From CAZIKB01 sp964539665 (GTDB taxonomy: Bacteria > Zhuqueibacterota > Zhuqueibacteria > Oceanimicrobiales > Oceanimicrobiaceae), in NCBI GenBank assembly GCA_964539665.1, contig CAZIKB010000007.1, positions 1-64,000 of the forward strand: a DNA stretch of 64,000 bases. Reading direction: 5' to 3'. Made by a program: the position numbers and the translations under genes. The notes beneath the pieces are model-generated. The model made no database searches and was not told where the DNA came from. It saw only the letters and a list, made by a program, of their open reading frames with translations. The stretch's first letter is position 1. Each line of letters starts with the position of its first letter. Positions 35,771 through 44,049 of the stretch are shown here, piece after piece.

Positions 35771-36886
35771 ATGCGAGACAAAACAGGATTAATAATTTGC
35801 AGTTTACTTCTCTTTTTTATCATTTTTGTGGGTTGTTCGGCGAAACTGAACAAACCTGTAAATCAGGATAATCTCATAATTTATCCATCCCCCCCGGATA
35901 CAACTCGTATTCAATATTTAACCAGTATCAGTACGTCTGATGATGTTGCTAAGAAGCGTTCATCATTTACCAAATTTGTTGTCGGTGAAAATGAATCCCA
36001 GAGGATAGTTAAACCTTATGGATTAGCCATTAAAAATGGCAAGCTATATGTCTGTGACACCATACTTGGCGGTCTGGAAATCATTGATCTGGTCAGTGGG
36101 GAATTTAAATATTTTACACCCAGCGGATTAGGTGAGTTAAAGAAGCCGATAAATTGTCACGTTGATGAGGATGGAAATTTATATGTGGCGGATGCTAAAC
36201 GCCGGCAAATTGTCGTGTTTGATGAGAACGGCAAATATATTAATAGTTTTGGCAATGCTGCTGATATCAAACCCACAGATGTTTTTGCTTATCAGGATAA
36301 ATTGTGGGTGATTGATTTAAATAATCACATGGTGAAAGTCTATTCAAAAGATAATTATGAACTTTTGAATTCTTTTCCAAACGCTTCAGTGGATTCGCCA
36401 GAATACTTACGTTCACCTACAAATTTGCATGTAATTGACGATAAAGTTTATGTGAGTGATATTGGCGATTTCAAGATAAAGATTTTTACGACAGATGGCG
36501 AGTTCATTAGCGCAATTGGAAGTTATGGCCGAAACATGGGGCAATTTGTGCGGCCAAAAGGGATTGCTGTGGATAATAATCTAAATCTGTTTGTGGTAGA
36601 CGCTGGTTTTGATAATGTGCAGATATTTGGTGCTGACGGCAGCTTGTTAATGTTTTTCGGCGGCAGCTATAAAAAACCCGGCGATATGTGGCTGCCGGCA
36701 AAAGTGATTGTGGATTATGATAATTTAGAGTATTTCGAAAAGTATGTGCATCAGAGCTTCAAACTGAAGTACTTAATTTTTGTAACCAATCAGTATGGTC
36801 CAGACAAAATAAATGTCTATGGTTATGTAGGGCCGGAGATGGGACCACGACCGTCAAAAGAACGCATAACCAGAAAAAGGGGTTAG
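35771..36886 (+). CDS. NHL-repeat lipoprotein, module A
   Basis: About 371 residues from the ATG at 35771, giving the lipoprotein signal MRDKTGLIICSLLLFFIIFVGC with lipobox FVGC. An in-frame ATG at 35732 would put extra residues before the signal. A conserved opening 'IYPSPPDTTRIQYLTSI' and then NHL blades follow ('PYGLAIKNGKLYVCDT', 'CHVDEDGNLYVADAKRRQIVVFDENGKYINSFG', given here as neighbouring segments). A close paralogue lies in module B ('WPLPPDPPKIQYVKSI'). NHL propellers of this kind accompany outer-membrane cytochrome gene sets, where they may be scaffold or docking proteins. The gene is followed after 26 bp by a pentahaem lipoprotein. Confidence 0.82.
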   Translation: MRDKTGLIICSLLLFFIIFVGCSAKLNKPVNQDNLIIYPSPPDTTRIQYLTSISTSDDVAKKRSSFTKFVVGENESQRIVKPYGLAIKNGKLYVCDTILGGLEIIDLVSGEFKYFTPSGLGELKKPINCHVDEDGNLYVADAKRRQIVVFDENGKYINSFGNAADIKPTDVFAYQDKLWVIDLNNHMVKVYSKDNYELLNSFPNASVDSPEYLRSPTNLHVIDDKVYVSDIGDFKIKIFTTDGEFISAIGSYGRNMGQFVRPKGIAVDNNLNLFVVDAGFDNVQIFGADGSLLMFFGGSYKKPGDMWLPAKVIVDYDNLEYFEKYVHQSFKLKYLIFVTNQYGPDKINVYGYVGPEMGPRPSKERITRKRG

Positions 36887-36912
36887 GTTATAATTTGGGA
36901 TATTAAAATTGG

Positions 36913-37476
36913 ATGTGGAACACCATAGTCAGGAATATACAAATTTTCTGTTTGCTGACGACAATAGTCACTTTGATTACTTGTTCACCTGAAGGTCGGC
37001 GTAAAATATACAGAACCCTGTTTGATGGTGTCCCGGCGCCAGAAACGAATGTAGAAGTTGTGGCAGATTCTTTAGTAAGTTCAGATTCAACGACTGGTTT
37101 ATCGAAAAAGATTGAACCTGAGTGGAATTTACATCCGCCATATCAGGACAAAGAATGTGATACCTGTCATAATAGAAGTCGGGGTAATTTATATATCGAA
37201 ACTCAGCCCGCGCTTTGTTACAATTGCCACGATGATTTTAAAGAAACATTCGCTTTTTTACATGGACCGGTTGCGTCTGGCTACTGTACAAAATGTCACA
37301 GTCCACATAAATCCCAGAATCAAAAATTACTACATCGTAAAGGCCAGGAAATTTGCTTTTATTGTCACGAACCAACAACGGTATTTCAGAATGAAGCCCA
37401 TGACGGAATTGAAGAATTTCTTTGTACCGAATGTCATAATCCTCATGGTGGTGAGGAGCGATTCTTATTTAACTGA
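36913..37476 (+). CDS. Pentahaem cytochrome lipoprotein, module A
   Basis: 187 residues with a lipoprotein signal ending in LITC (Cys about 24). A linker 'FDGVPAPETNVEVVADSL' resembles 'FFDEVPPLSQSDTTSAID' of the module B counterpart. Five CXXCH motifs of the doubled-CXXCH type follow: CDTCH, CYNCH, CTKCH, CFYCH, CTECH, with 'CHSPHKSQNQKLL' and 'CHNPHGGEERFL'. The lipid anchor and the barrel gene 4 bp downstream point to a cytochrome that feeds electrons into or out of an outer-membrane pore, as in porin-cytochrome conduits. Which face of the membrane it occupies cannot be told. Confidence 0.85.
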   Translation: MWNTIVRNIQIFCLLTTIVTLITCSPEGRRKIYRTLFDGVPAPETNVEVVADSLVSSDSTTGLSKKIEPEWNLHPPYQDKECDTCHNRSRGNLYIETQPALCYNCHDDFKETFAFLHGPVASGYCTKCHSPHKSQNQKLLHRKGQEICFYCHEPTTVFQNEAHDGIEEFLCTECHNPHGGEERFLFN

Positions 37477-37480
37477 GTGA

Positions 37481-39484
37481 ATGGATGAGGTTTTACTGTT
37501 TTTGATAAATTTCAAAATGGTCTTTTGTAAAAATGTTATCACTGTCATTCCAATGGTAATTGTGTTGAATTTTTCGACTGGATACAGCCAGACGCCGCTC
37601 ATTTCATGGGGTGTTTGGAATTTGCAATCTCTACACGGGAAAATAAACTTTGAGGGGCAATATCGTTCCCAAAAAACCATCTTACTTTCCAGTTTGAGAC
37701 AGCATCCGAAGAATACTGTTTTTAATGGTGAATTGTTCCTGCAGAGCAACAGTTATTTGTGGCATCCGAACTTCATGCTATTAGATTTAGATTTGGGATT
37801 CAGTCCCAGTACTCAGCGCAGTGATTACGCGGTGGCGCCAGACCGTTCTGAGGTTAGAACGGCGGAAAAGATTCGTGTGCAAACCACTTTTTTTAGTCAA
37901 AGGCCTTTATCTATAAATTTATTCACAAACTTTCATCACACATTCATCAATCGTGATAATTTAACCAATGTAGAATCCATTCGGACAGACGTGGGCAGTA
38001 ATGTCATTTTTCCAAATAAAAAACTGCCGCTTACGTTTAGTTATAAATATTCCAATTGGTCACAGAAGGAATTACAAACTGGACGTAAATATTTAAATAT
38101 GCGACATAATTTACTGGCCATCGCCAACAAATCATTTGGCGAATTAGACGAGCATCGTTTTAGCATTTCTTTTGACGAATATAAGAGAAATTTTTCTCTG
38201 AGTCAGCCTATTCAAAACAAAGTTGCCAGAATTGAATTGAAAAATGATGTTGCGTTTGATGAGAATCACGAAAGCAGTCTGAATTCAATGATAGGGTATC
38301 ATCGTCAAATTGGAACTATACCGTTTGACAGATTTCAAGCGAGCGAGCTCGCATATATTAAATTGCCTAAGAATCTTAAAGTATGGGGCAATTATATGTT
38401 TTTGCATTTTAAGCAAAATGCACTTTCTTCCAATCAGCATAGTTTGCGCGCCAGGTTAGAACATAGAATATTTTTAAGTGTAGTTTCAAGTGTTTATTAT
38501 GAATACGATAATATAAGTCAATCCGATTTTAATCAATTCAATAATGCCTATGGATGGAAAATTGATTACCAGAAGCAGATTTGGAAAGGTAGAATTGCCC
38601 TGGACTACGAGTATCGCAAACGTAAAGTAGACCGGAAAAATCAATCTCTATCTGTGAGAATAGTGAACGAAGAACATGTTTTGAGGGATGCTGAAATTGT
38701 TTTGTTAAACAATCCTGATGTTGACATAAATAGTGTGATGATTACAGATGAAACACAATCCATCATTTACCAGAAAGATATTGATTACATTTTATTAGAG
38801 CGAGACAGCTACCTCGAGATACAGCGATTACCGGGCGGCCTGATTGAAAACGGCGCCACGGTTTATGTCGATTATCTCTCCATGCAGCAAATATCGCCAA
38901 GTTATGCTTCAAAGAATCAACTGTTTGGGGCAAGTCTGTCATTATTTGGAAATTTCATGGAATTGTATTATCGCTCCAACGAGCTCGATTTTGAGAATTT
39001 GAAAGAGATCAATTTCAGTTCGTTGAAAACGATTTCGCAAAAAATTTACGGGGTAAAATTTTCGTTTGGATTCATAAAGGGCGGCTATGAACTCGACAAA
39101 TTTGACAGTAATATCATTCCGTATCAATCAAACAGGTATTATTTAACAGTGGCCGGAAATTTTTTTAAGAAACTAAACGTGTCGGTAACAGGCAACCTGC
39201 GCGACTTTTTGTTTTTGGATGAAAATGAACATCAAAAATTTGCAAATTTAACAGGAAGAATTCTTCTTTATATTGGCAAAAACACAAATATAAACATTAT
39301 GGGTGGGTATCGCATTCAGGAAGGAAGAAAAGTGGATCTTAATCTTAAGACCATTCGAGGCGAGCTCACAACCCGCTGGCGTCAATTTATTTTGACTCTT
39401 GGGGTGCAGGCATTTTATCGCGATTTTGTTAGTGAAGATGTCGAATTTCAACATGGTTATTTTAGAATCGAACGAGAATTTTAA
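37481..39484 (+). CDS. Outer-membrane beta-barrel (porin-cytochrome conduit type), module A
   Basis: 667 residues. A hydrophobic signal ends at about 'FSTGYSQ'. Long runs of alternating polar and aromatic residues make amphipathic strands throughout, and the last residue is Phe ('YFRIEREF'), the usual insertion signal of outer-membrane barrels. Residues about 388-470 break the pattern with a compact beta domain ('VNEEHVLRDAEIVLLN...DYILLERDSYLEIQRL...VYVDY') that also occurs in the module B barrel. The gene lies between a pentahaem lipoprotein and a 15-haem cytochrome with gaps of 4 and 6 bp. This is the arrangement expected of a conduit that threads a cytochrome through a porin. No close named homologue is recognised. 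Confidence 0.75.
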   Translation: MDEVLLFLINFKMVFCKNVITVIPMVIVLNFSTGYSQTPLISWGVWNLQSLHGKINFEGQYRSQKTILLSSLRQHPKNTVFNGELFLQSNSYLWHPNFMLLDLDLGFSPSTQRSDYAVAPDRSEVRTAEKIRVQTTFFSQRPLSINLFTNFHHTFINRDNLTNVESIRTDVGSNVIFPNKKLPLTFSYKYSNWSQKELQTGRKYLNMRHNLLAIANKSFGELDEHRFSISFDEYKRNFSLSQPIQNKVARIELKNDVAFDENHESSLNSMIGYHRQIGTIPFDRFQASELAYIKLPKNLKVWGNYMFLHFKQNALSSNQHSLRARLEHRIFLSVVSSVYYEYDNISQSDFNQFNNAYGWKIDYQKQIWKGRIALDYEYRKRKVDRKNQSLSVRIVNEEHVLRDAEIVLLNNPDVDINSVMITDETQSIIYQKDIDYILLERDSYLEIQRLPGGLIENGATVYVDYLSMQQISPSYASKNQLFGASLSLFGNFMELYYRSNELDFENLKEINFSSLKTISQKIYGVKFSFGFIKGGYELDKFDSNIIPYQSNRYYLTVAGNFFKKLNVSVTGNLRDFLFLDENEHQKFANLTGRILLYIGKNTNINIMGGYRIQEGRKVDLNLKTIRGELTTRWRQFILTLGVQAFYRDFVSEDVEFQHGYFRIEREF

Positions 39485-39490
39485 CTGGTA

Positions 39491-40807
39491 ATGCGAAATT
39501 TAATTTACAGCTTGATGATAGGATTCAGTTTATATCCCCTGACCACGATGGCTCAGGAAGACACAGATGAAGCCGGATGTATTTCTTCTGCTTGTCACAC
39601 CAATCTTTTGAGTCACGAAGTCGTACACGCGCCCACAGAAGATGGCTGTGAAACCTGCCATGAAAGCAACGCTGAAAATCATCCCGATGCCAATGGACGT
39701 GAATTTTCCCTGACTGAGATTTTACCAGATTTGTGCTATATGTGCCACGATGCGAATGCGGAACAGGTTGTTGTTCATGCCCCTGTAGAAGAGGGAGAAT
39801 GTACAATTTGTCATTCACCGCATAGCTCTTCGCAGCCATTCTTATTAATATCAGATGAGGAAGACAATTTTTGCGGCACCTGCCATGATTTGGAGAGCGA
39901 TGGAAATACGGTACAGCATGGCCCGGTGATAAGTAACAGTTGTACCAGTTGTCATGAAGCGCATCAATCAAATACTACGGCATTACTTAAAAAAACAGCG
40001 CCTGAATTGTGTTTCGATTGTCATGATCAGATCCAGGAACAATTTCAGGAGTTTTCAAATTTACATGCACCAGTCGAAGATGATTGTTTTGGCTGCCATT
40101 TGCCACATAATGCCCCGGCCGCTTTTTTATTATTTGATGAAGATCCGCAATTGTGTTATAATTGTCATGATGGTGTTGAGAGTGATTTAGCACAAAAATC
40201 ATTTGTCCACACGCCTCTAAAAAATGAAGTGAAATGCCTCGAGTGTCATTCCCCGCATGGCTCTCAGCATGCAGCGCTGTTAGTGGCAGAGCAACCCCAG
40301 GTTTGTTACGACTGCCACAGCAAAACCAAAAAAACGAATGATGAATTTAAAACAAAAAAAGAATCGATTCAATCCAAACTGTCAAACAAAAAGAATGTTC
40401 ATTCACCTGCGGCAGATGGTGAGTGTGGCTCCTGTCATAATCCTCATGCTTCGGACACCTATTCTCAGCTTAGTCTGCCATTTCCTGAAAAAAATTACGC
40501 GGACGGCAGGGTAGAGTCCTTTGCTCTTTGTTTTGAATGTCATGATTCGGACCTGTTGGAAAAGCCGGCCTCAACTTCTGCTACTAATTTCAGAAATGGA
40601 GAGCAAAATCTCCACTACCTGCATATAAATAAAGAGAAGGGGAGAAGTTGTAAAACCTGTCACGATTTGCACGCATCTGACAATCAGTTTTTAATTGCAA
40701 ATAAAGTTCTTTTTGGTAAGTGGGAAATGCCTATTAACTTTCATCGAAACGATTCAGGTGGTTCTTGTTTACCAGGTTGTCATGAGAAACAAATTTATGA
40801 AAGATAG
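39491..40807 (+). CDS. Multihaem cytochrome, about 15 haems
   Basis: 438 residues with a signal peptide (MRNLIYSLMIGFSLYPLTTMAQ). Thirteen CXXCH motifs, mostly followed by SPH, NPH or EAH as in the doubled-CXXCH family (CETCH, CYMCH, CTICH, CGTCH, CTSCH, CFDCH, CFGCH, CYNCH, CLECH, CYDCH, CGSCH, CFECH, CKTCH). There is also an N-terminal CISSACH (CX4CH) and a C-terminal CLPGCH (CX3CH). The regular 'HAPVEEGECTICHSPH'-like spacing suggests a long linear haem wire. With no lipobox it is soluble or held by the barrel encoded 6 bp upstream. It is probably the main electron carrier of the module A conduit. Confidence 0.88.
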   Translation: MRNLIYSLMIGFSLYPLTTMAQEDTDEAGCISSACHTNLLSHEVVHAPTEDGCETCHESNAENHPDANGREFSLTEILPDLCYMCHDANAEQVVVHAPVEEGECTICHSPHSSSQPFLLISDEEDNFCGTCHDLESDGNTVQHGPVISNSCTSCHEAHQSNTTALLKKTAPELCFDCHDQIQEQFQEFSNLHAPVEDDCFGCHLPHNAPAAFLLFDEDPQLCYNCHDGVESDLAQKSFVHTPLKNEVKCLECHSPHGSQHAALLVAEQPQVCYDCHSKTKKTNDEFKTKKESIQSKLSNKKNVHSPAADGECGSCHNPHASDTYSQLSLPFPEKNYADGRVESFALCFECHDSDLLEKPASTSATNFRNGEQNLHYLHINKEKGRSCKTCHDLHASDNQFLIANKVLFGKWEMPINFHRNDSGGSCLPGCHEKQIYER

Positions 40808-40888
40808 TCAATCAGTATGATGCGGTACCCCTAAAAAACCTATTGAATAAAGTATGAGCTCACTTTAAAAGTATGTCGGAGGAAAAAA

Positions 40889-41560
40889 ATGAGATCCATT
40901 ATTTACACCATTGCATTTAGCATAACTTTAATCTGTTTTTTTAACTTTGAAACACTTGGTGATATCAAATCCAGCCACCACGACTTCAGCAACGCATCCT
41001 GGAGCAATGGTGAAGTCTGTGTTGTGTGTCACACACCACACAATGCAAATATGGAAGTAGCGAATTCGCCTTTATGGAATCACCAGGTCACCAATGCTAC
41101 ATTCACCGTTTATGATAGTCCCACCATAAATGCGATTCCTGGTCAACCCACTGGAAAATCGAAACTCTGTCTTTCCTGCCATGATGGCACCGTAGCGGTT
41201 GAAAATCATAGTGGTAATACATCTGGCACCTGGTATACCAATGCTGGCAATGTTGGTACCAGTTTGAGTAACGATCATCCGATCTCTTTTACCTACAATA
41301 CAGCCCTGGCAACAGCCGATGGGAAATTAAATGACCCGAGCTCAACACCCTCAGGATTGGGAGGAACCATTGAAGAGGATCTACTGGATAACGGAAATTT
41401 AGAATGCTCGTCATGCCACGATGTCCATGTATCACGAAATACTCAGGGTTGTGTAGGCTGTCACAATGTACATGGGCCTGGCGGCGTCATAACAAAAACT
41501 TTATCACTTAGAAAGTCGAACGATGGCAGCGCTTTTTGCTTGACCTGTCATGCTAAATAA
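40889..41560 (+). CDS. OmcE-like pentahaem cytochrome, module A second subunit
   Basis: 223 residues, a signal peptide and a strong CGGAGGA site before the ATG. The pattern of the tetrahaem protein at 35015 is kept: 'CVVCHTPHNANMEVANSPLWNH', shown here by its ends CVVCH and PLWNH, then CLSCHDGTVAV, 'NDHPISFTYN', CSSCHDVH and a final CLTCH. An additional CVGCHNVHG lies just after the fourth conserved motif position, so five haems are expected. It is closest to the module A tetrahaem subunit and probably a diverged duplicate. The 80-bp gap to the upstream gene has no sigma-54 box, so it is likely expressed from the upstream promoter. Confidence 0.87.
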   Translation: MRSIIYTIAFSITLICFFNFETLGDIKSSHHDFSNASWSNGEVCVVCHTPHNANMEVANSPLWNHQVTNATFTVYDSPTINAIPGQPTGKSKLCLSCHDGTVAVENHSGNTSGTWYTNAGNVGTSLSNDHPISFTYNTALATADGKLNDPSSTPSGLGGTIEEDLLDNGNLECSSCHDVHVSRNTQGCVGCHNVHGPGGVITKTLSLRKSNDGSAFCLTCHAK

Positions 41561-41924
41561 GCGTAGCAATAAATTAGGATAGTGATCGTGGATAGTTGTT
41601 CGTAGTCCGTTGCATGAATCGTATCTACAACTAATTCAATGAATTAACAAAGGTCTGTGACCTAATCATAAATTCAGAGTAAGTATTATAAAATATACAC
41701 CACTGACAACTAACACCGGACACGACCTAAATTAGTGTCTGAATGATTTTTATATTGAATTTATTTTCAGATACTAAAATGATCTCGGGGGAATTTAAAC
41801 CTCTTTTGCTTTTTATGAACGCAAAATAATAATTGATTACCAATGAATCATTTTGTATCTTTGGCTCAAATATAATTTGCTTCTGACAAGACCATGCGTC
41901 ACTAAACTAAAAAGGGAAAGGGAT
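41561..41924. other. Intergenic region, nothing recognised
   Basis: About 360 bp of AT-rich DNA between the pentahaem cytochrome and the permease. I find no sigma-54 box, no copy of the shared palindrome and no convincing terminator. Confidence 0.4.
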
Positions 41925-42560
41925 ATGGCCAATATTGATTCACTATCTGTTTTGTTAGCTTCGACATTTACAATTGGCGTTGTGCATGCATTAGCGCCTG
42001 ATCACTGGGTACCATTTGTTGGTATCGGTAAAGCGCAGAAATGGTCTAAAACCAAACTCATCTGGATCACGTTTGTTTCGGGAATCGGACACGTTGGTTC
42101 ATCTGTTGTTATTGGTATTATTGGTTTGGCACTCGGATTTAGTTTGTCCAGCCTCGAAAGCATTGAATCTCAACGGGCACAGGTGGCTGGATTGCTGCTC
42201 ATTGGTTTTGGCCTGGCCTATGCGATTTGGGGCATTAAGCACATACGCCATCACCGCCATAAAAAAATAGATCCAAAGCGATCGGTAACTCTATGGACAA
42301 TAATAGCCATATTTGTTCTTGGCCCATGCGAGCCGCTCATTCCGCTGATGTTTGTCAGCGCCGCCCATGGCTGGAAAGCTGTTTGGCTGGTGTCATTAAT
42401 TTTTGGCCTGGTCACTTTGTTTATGATGGTTGGACAGGCGTTGTTGGCGTATGTTGGCATCAATCTCGTACGTTTGCATAAGATTGAACATTATACCCAT
42501 GCCATTGCCGGTCTCGTTATTGCGATAACTGGTGGTATGGTGATGTTTTTGGGGATTTGA
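41925..42560 (+). CDS. TauE/SafE- or nickel-type membrane permease
   Basis: About 211 residues from the ATG at 41925 (AAAGGG just upstream). An in-frame ATG at 41853 would add an unlikely basic extension. Six membrane segments can be drawn. The first carries 'VHALAPDHWVPF', like the HAL..DH motif in nickel/cobalt (NicO) and UreH-like permeases. A cytoplasmic loop after the third segment is His-rich ('HIRHHRHKK'). Automatic annotation would probably say sulfite exporter TauE/SafE. The His motifs make a Ni or Co substrate plausible, which would suit the hydrogenase maturation genes in the window. Its place inside a cytochrome set also allows a role in metal or sulfur handling for cytochromes. 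Substrate unproven. Confidence 0.7.
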   Translation: MANIDSLSVLLASTFTIGVVHALAPDHWVPFVGIGKAQKWSKTKLIWITFVSGIGHVGSSVVIGIIGLALGFSLSSLESIESQRAQVAGLLLIGFGLAYAIWGIKHIRHHRHKKIDPKRSVTLWTIIAIFVLGPCEPLIPLMFVSAAHGWKAVWLVSLIFGLVTLFMMVGQALLAYVGINLVRLHKIEHYTHAIAGLVIAITGGMVMFLGI

Positions 42561-42803
42561 TGATTCAATTTTAGATAACGGAAACAAGGTTTAGAGACAA
42601 TTTTACTCGCATATTTGAGTTTTTGGAGCAAGAATAAGCATAAAAAGGTCTTTTAGTCGGTATCCTTGTGATGCTTTCAGGATCAAGGTTTTAAGATACT
42701 TCTTAGAAACACCTGAAAAGAGAGTTTTTGCCTCGCAGATTTTATCAATCAATTAAAAGAACTTTTAATAATTTTTATTAATTAAAAATGAGTCGTTTGA
42801 ATC

Positions 42804-44033
42804 ATGTTAAATTATTTGCTCAAACCGCATCAAACCATTTTAGGGACAATAATTTGTCTATTACTTATTCCTTTCGGTTTCACACAAAGCCAAACTGAGG
42901 TGCCGGTAGTAAAGCACAAAATGCGGATTTCACTGGGACTCAAAAGTCCAATCCGTCTGGCGGTGGATAACCAGAATGTAATCTACGTCAGCGATGCCGT
43001 GACCGGCAGGATTTCTAAATATGATGCAGCCGGCAATTTTTTAGAAGTGTTGACTGCCACTGGCTCGCCTCTGGCTGTGGCGATAACCTCAAAGCGCTAT
43101 GTTTACGTTGGCGATTGGCAGACTGGCAAGCTTTCGCTTCTGGATGCACAGGGAAATTTAGTGAAAGAGATTGCCAGTGATTTTAAACTACCGTCGCATG
43201 CGGCGCTGGATGACGAAGAACGCCTGTATGTTGTGGACGGTGAAAATAAACATGTAAAGATATTTGACGCTAATGGCAACCTGGTATCTTCGTTTGGGGA
43301 TAGCATTTTAGTCTTTCCGACCTGTGTGGCCTATGATCGAAAAAATCAACGTATCCTGGTTGCCGAGCATGGAGGTTTGATTGTCCTCGATCGTCCGTGG
43401 ATGATTCATGCATTTGATAAGCAGGGAAACCTCCTGACCAGTTTCGGCAAACATGGGAGTGAAGAAGGTAAATTTAACCGCATTCATGGTATGGTTGTTG
43501 ATAAGCTTGGACGAATTTATGTGGCCGACGCTCTTCAGGGAGTGGTGACCCTATTGAGTGAACACGGTGATTTTTTGACCATCGTCAGTGGATTAGGCAC
43601 CGAGCCCGGCAAATTGCTTGCCCCGATGGATGTTGCAATTGATTCCGATGAGAGGCTCTGGATTGCTTCCATGAACAACAGTAGTCTCGAAGTTTACGAG
43701 ATGGAAAAAGCGCCGACATTTGTGGAAGAACAATCTACAATTCCCGTTCCTACTAAAAGCGAATTACTGCAGAATTACCCGAATCCATTTAATCCCGGTA
43801 CGAAAGTACCGTTCATACTTGAAAAAGAAAGCAGTGTTACTATTAAAATTTACAATGAATTAGGACAGCGTGTCCGCACGTTTGAGCTGGGCCGGCAAAT
43901 TCGTGGCAGCCATTCAATTTATTGGGACGGCAGAGACAGCCGTGGCAAACAAGTCACCAGCGGTGTCTACCTTTATGAAATTCGAGCTAACGGATTTGTT
44001 GCCGTGCGCCGAAGAATGGTTTTACTCAAATAA
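42804..44033 (+). CDS. NHL-repeat protein with type IX sorting domain, module A
   Basis: 409 residues. After a signal peptide (about 1-30, cleaved near 'FTQSQT') come six NHL-type blades ('SPIRLAVDNQNVIYVSDAVTG', shown by its ends at about 50-70; 'HAALDDEERLYVVDGENKHV'; 'GMVVDKLGRIYVADALQGV'). A C-terminal type A sorting domain starts 'LLQNYPNPFNPGTKVPFIL' and ends 'SGVYLYEIRANGFVAVRR'. The sorting domain predicts export across the outer membrane by type IX secretion, unlike the NHL lipoproteins of the same island. The giant cytochrome gene follows 16 bp later. The paralogue at 57789 has the same neighbour type, so the NHL-cytochrome pair is a repeated unit. Confidence 0.85.
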   Translation: MLNYLLKPHQTILGTIICLLLIPFGFTQSQTEVPVVKHKMRISLGLKSPIRLAVDNQNVIYVSDAVTGRISKYDAAGNFLEVLTATGSPLAVAITSKRYVYVGDWQTGKLSLLDAQGNLVKEIASDFKLPSHAALDDEERLYVVDGENKHVKIFDANGNLVSSFGDSILVFPTCVAYDRKNQRILVAEHGGLIVLDRPWMIHAFDKQGNLLTSFGKHGSEEGKFNRIHGMVVDKLGRIYVADALQGVVTLLSEHGDFLTIVSGLGTEPGKLLAPMDVAIDSDERLWIASMNNSSLEVYEMEKAPTFVEEQSTIPVPTKSELLQNYPNPFNPGTKVPFILEKESSVTIKIYNELGQRVRTFELGRQIRGSHSIYWDGRDSRGKQVTSGVYLYEIRANGFVAVRRRMVLLK

Positions 44034-44049
44034 TGAGGACGTACAATAG

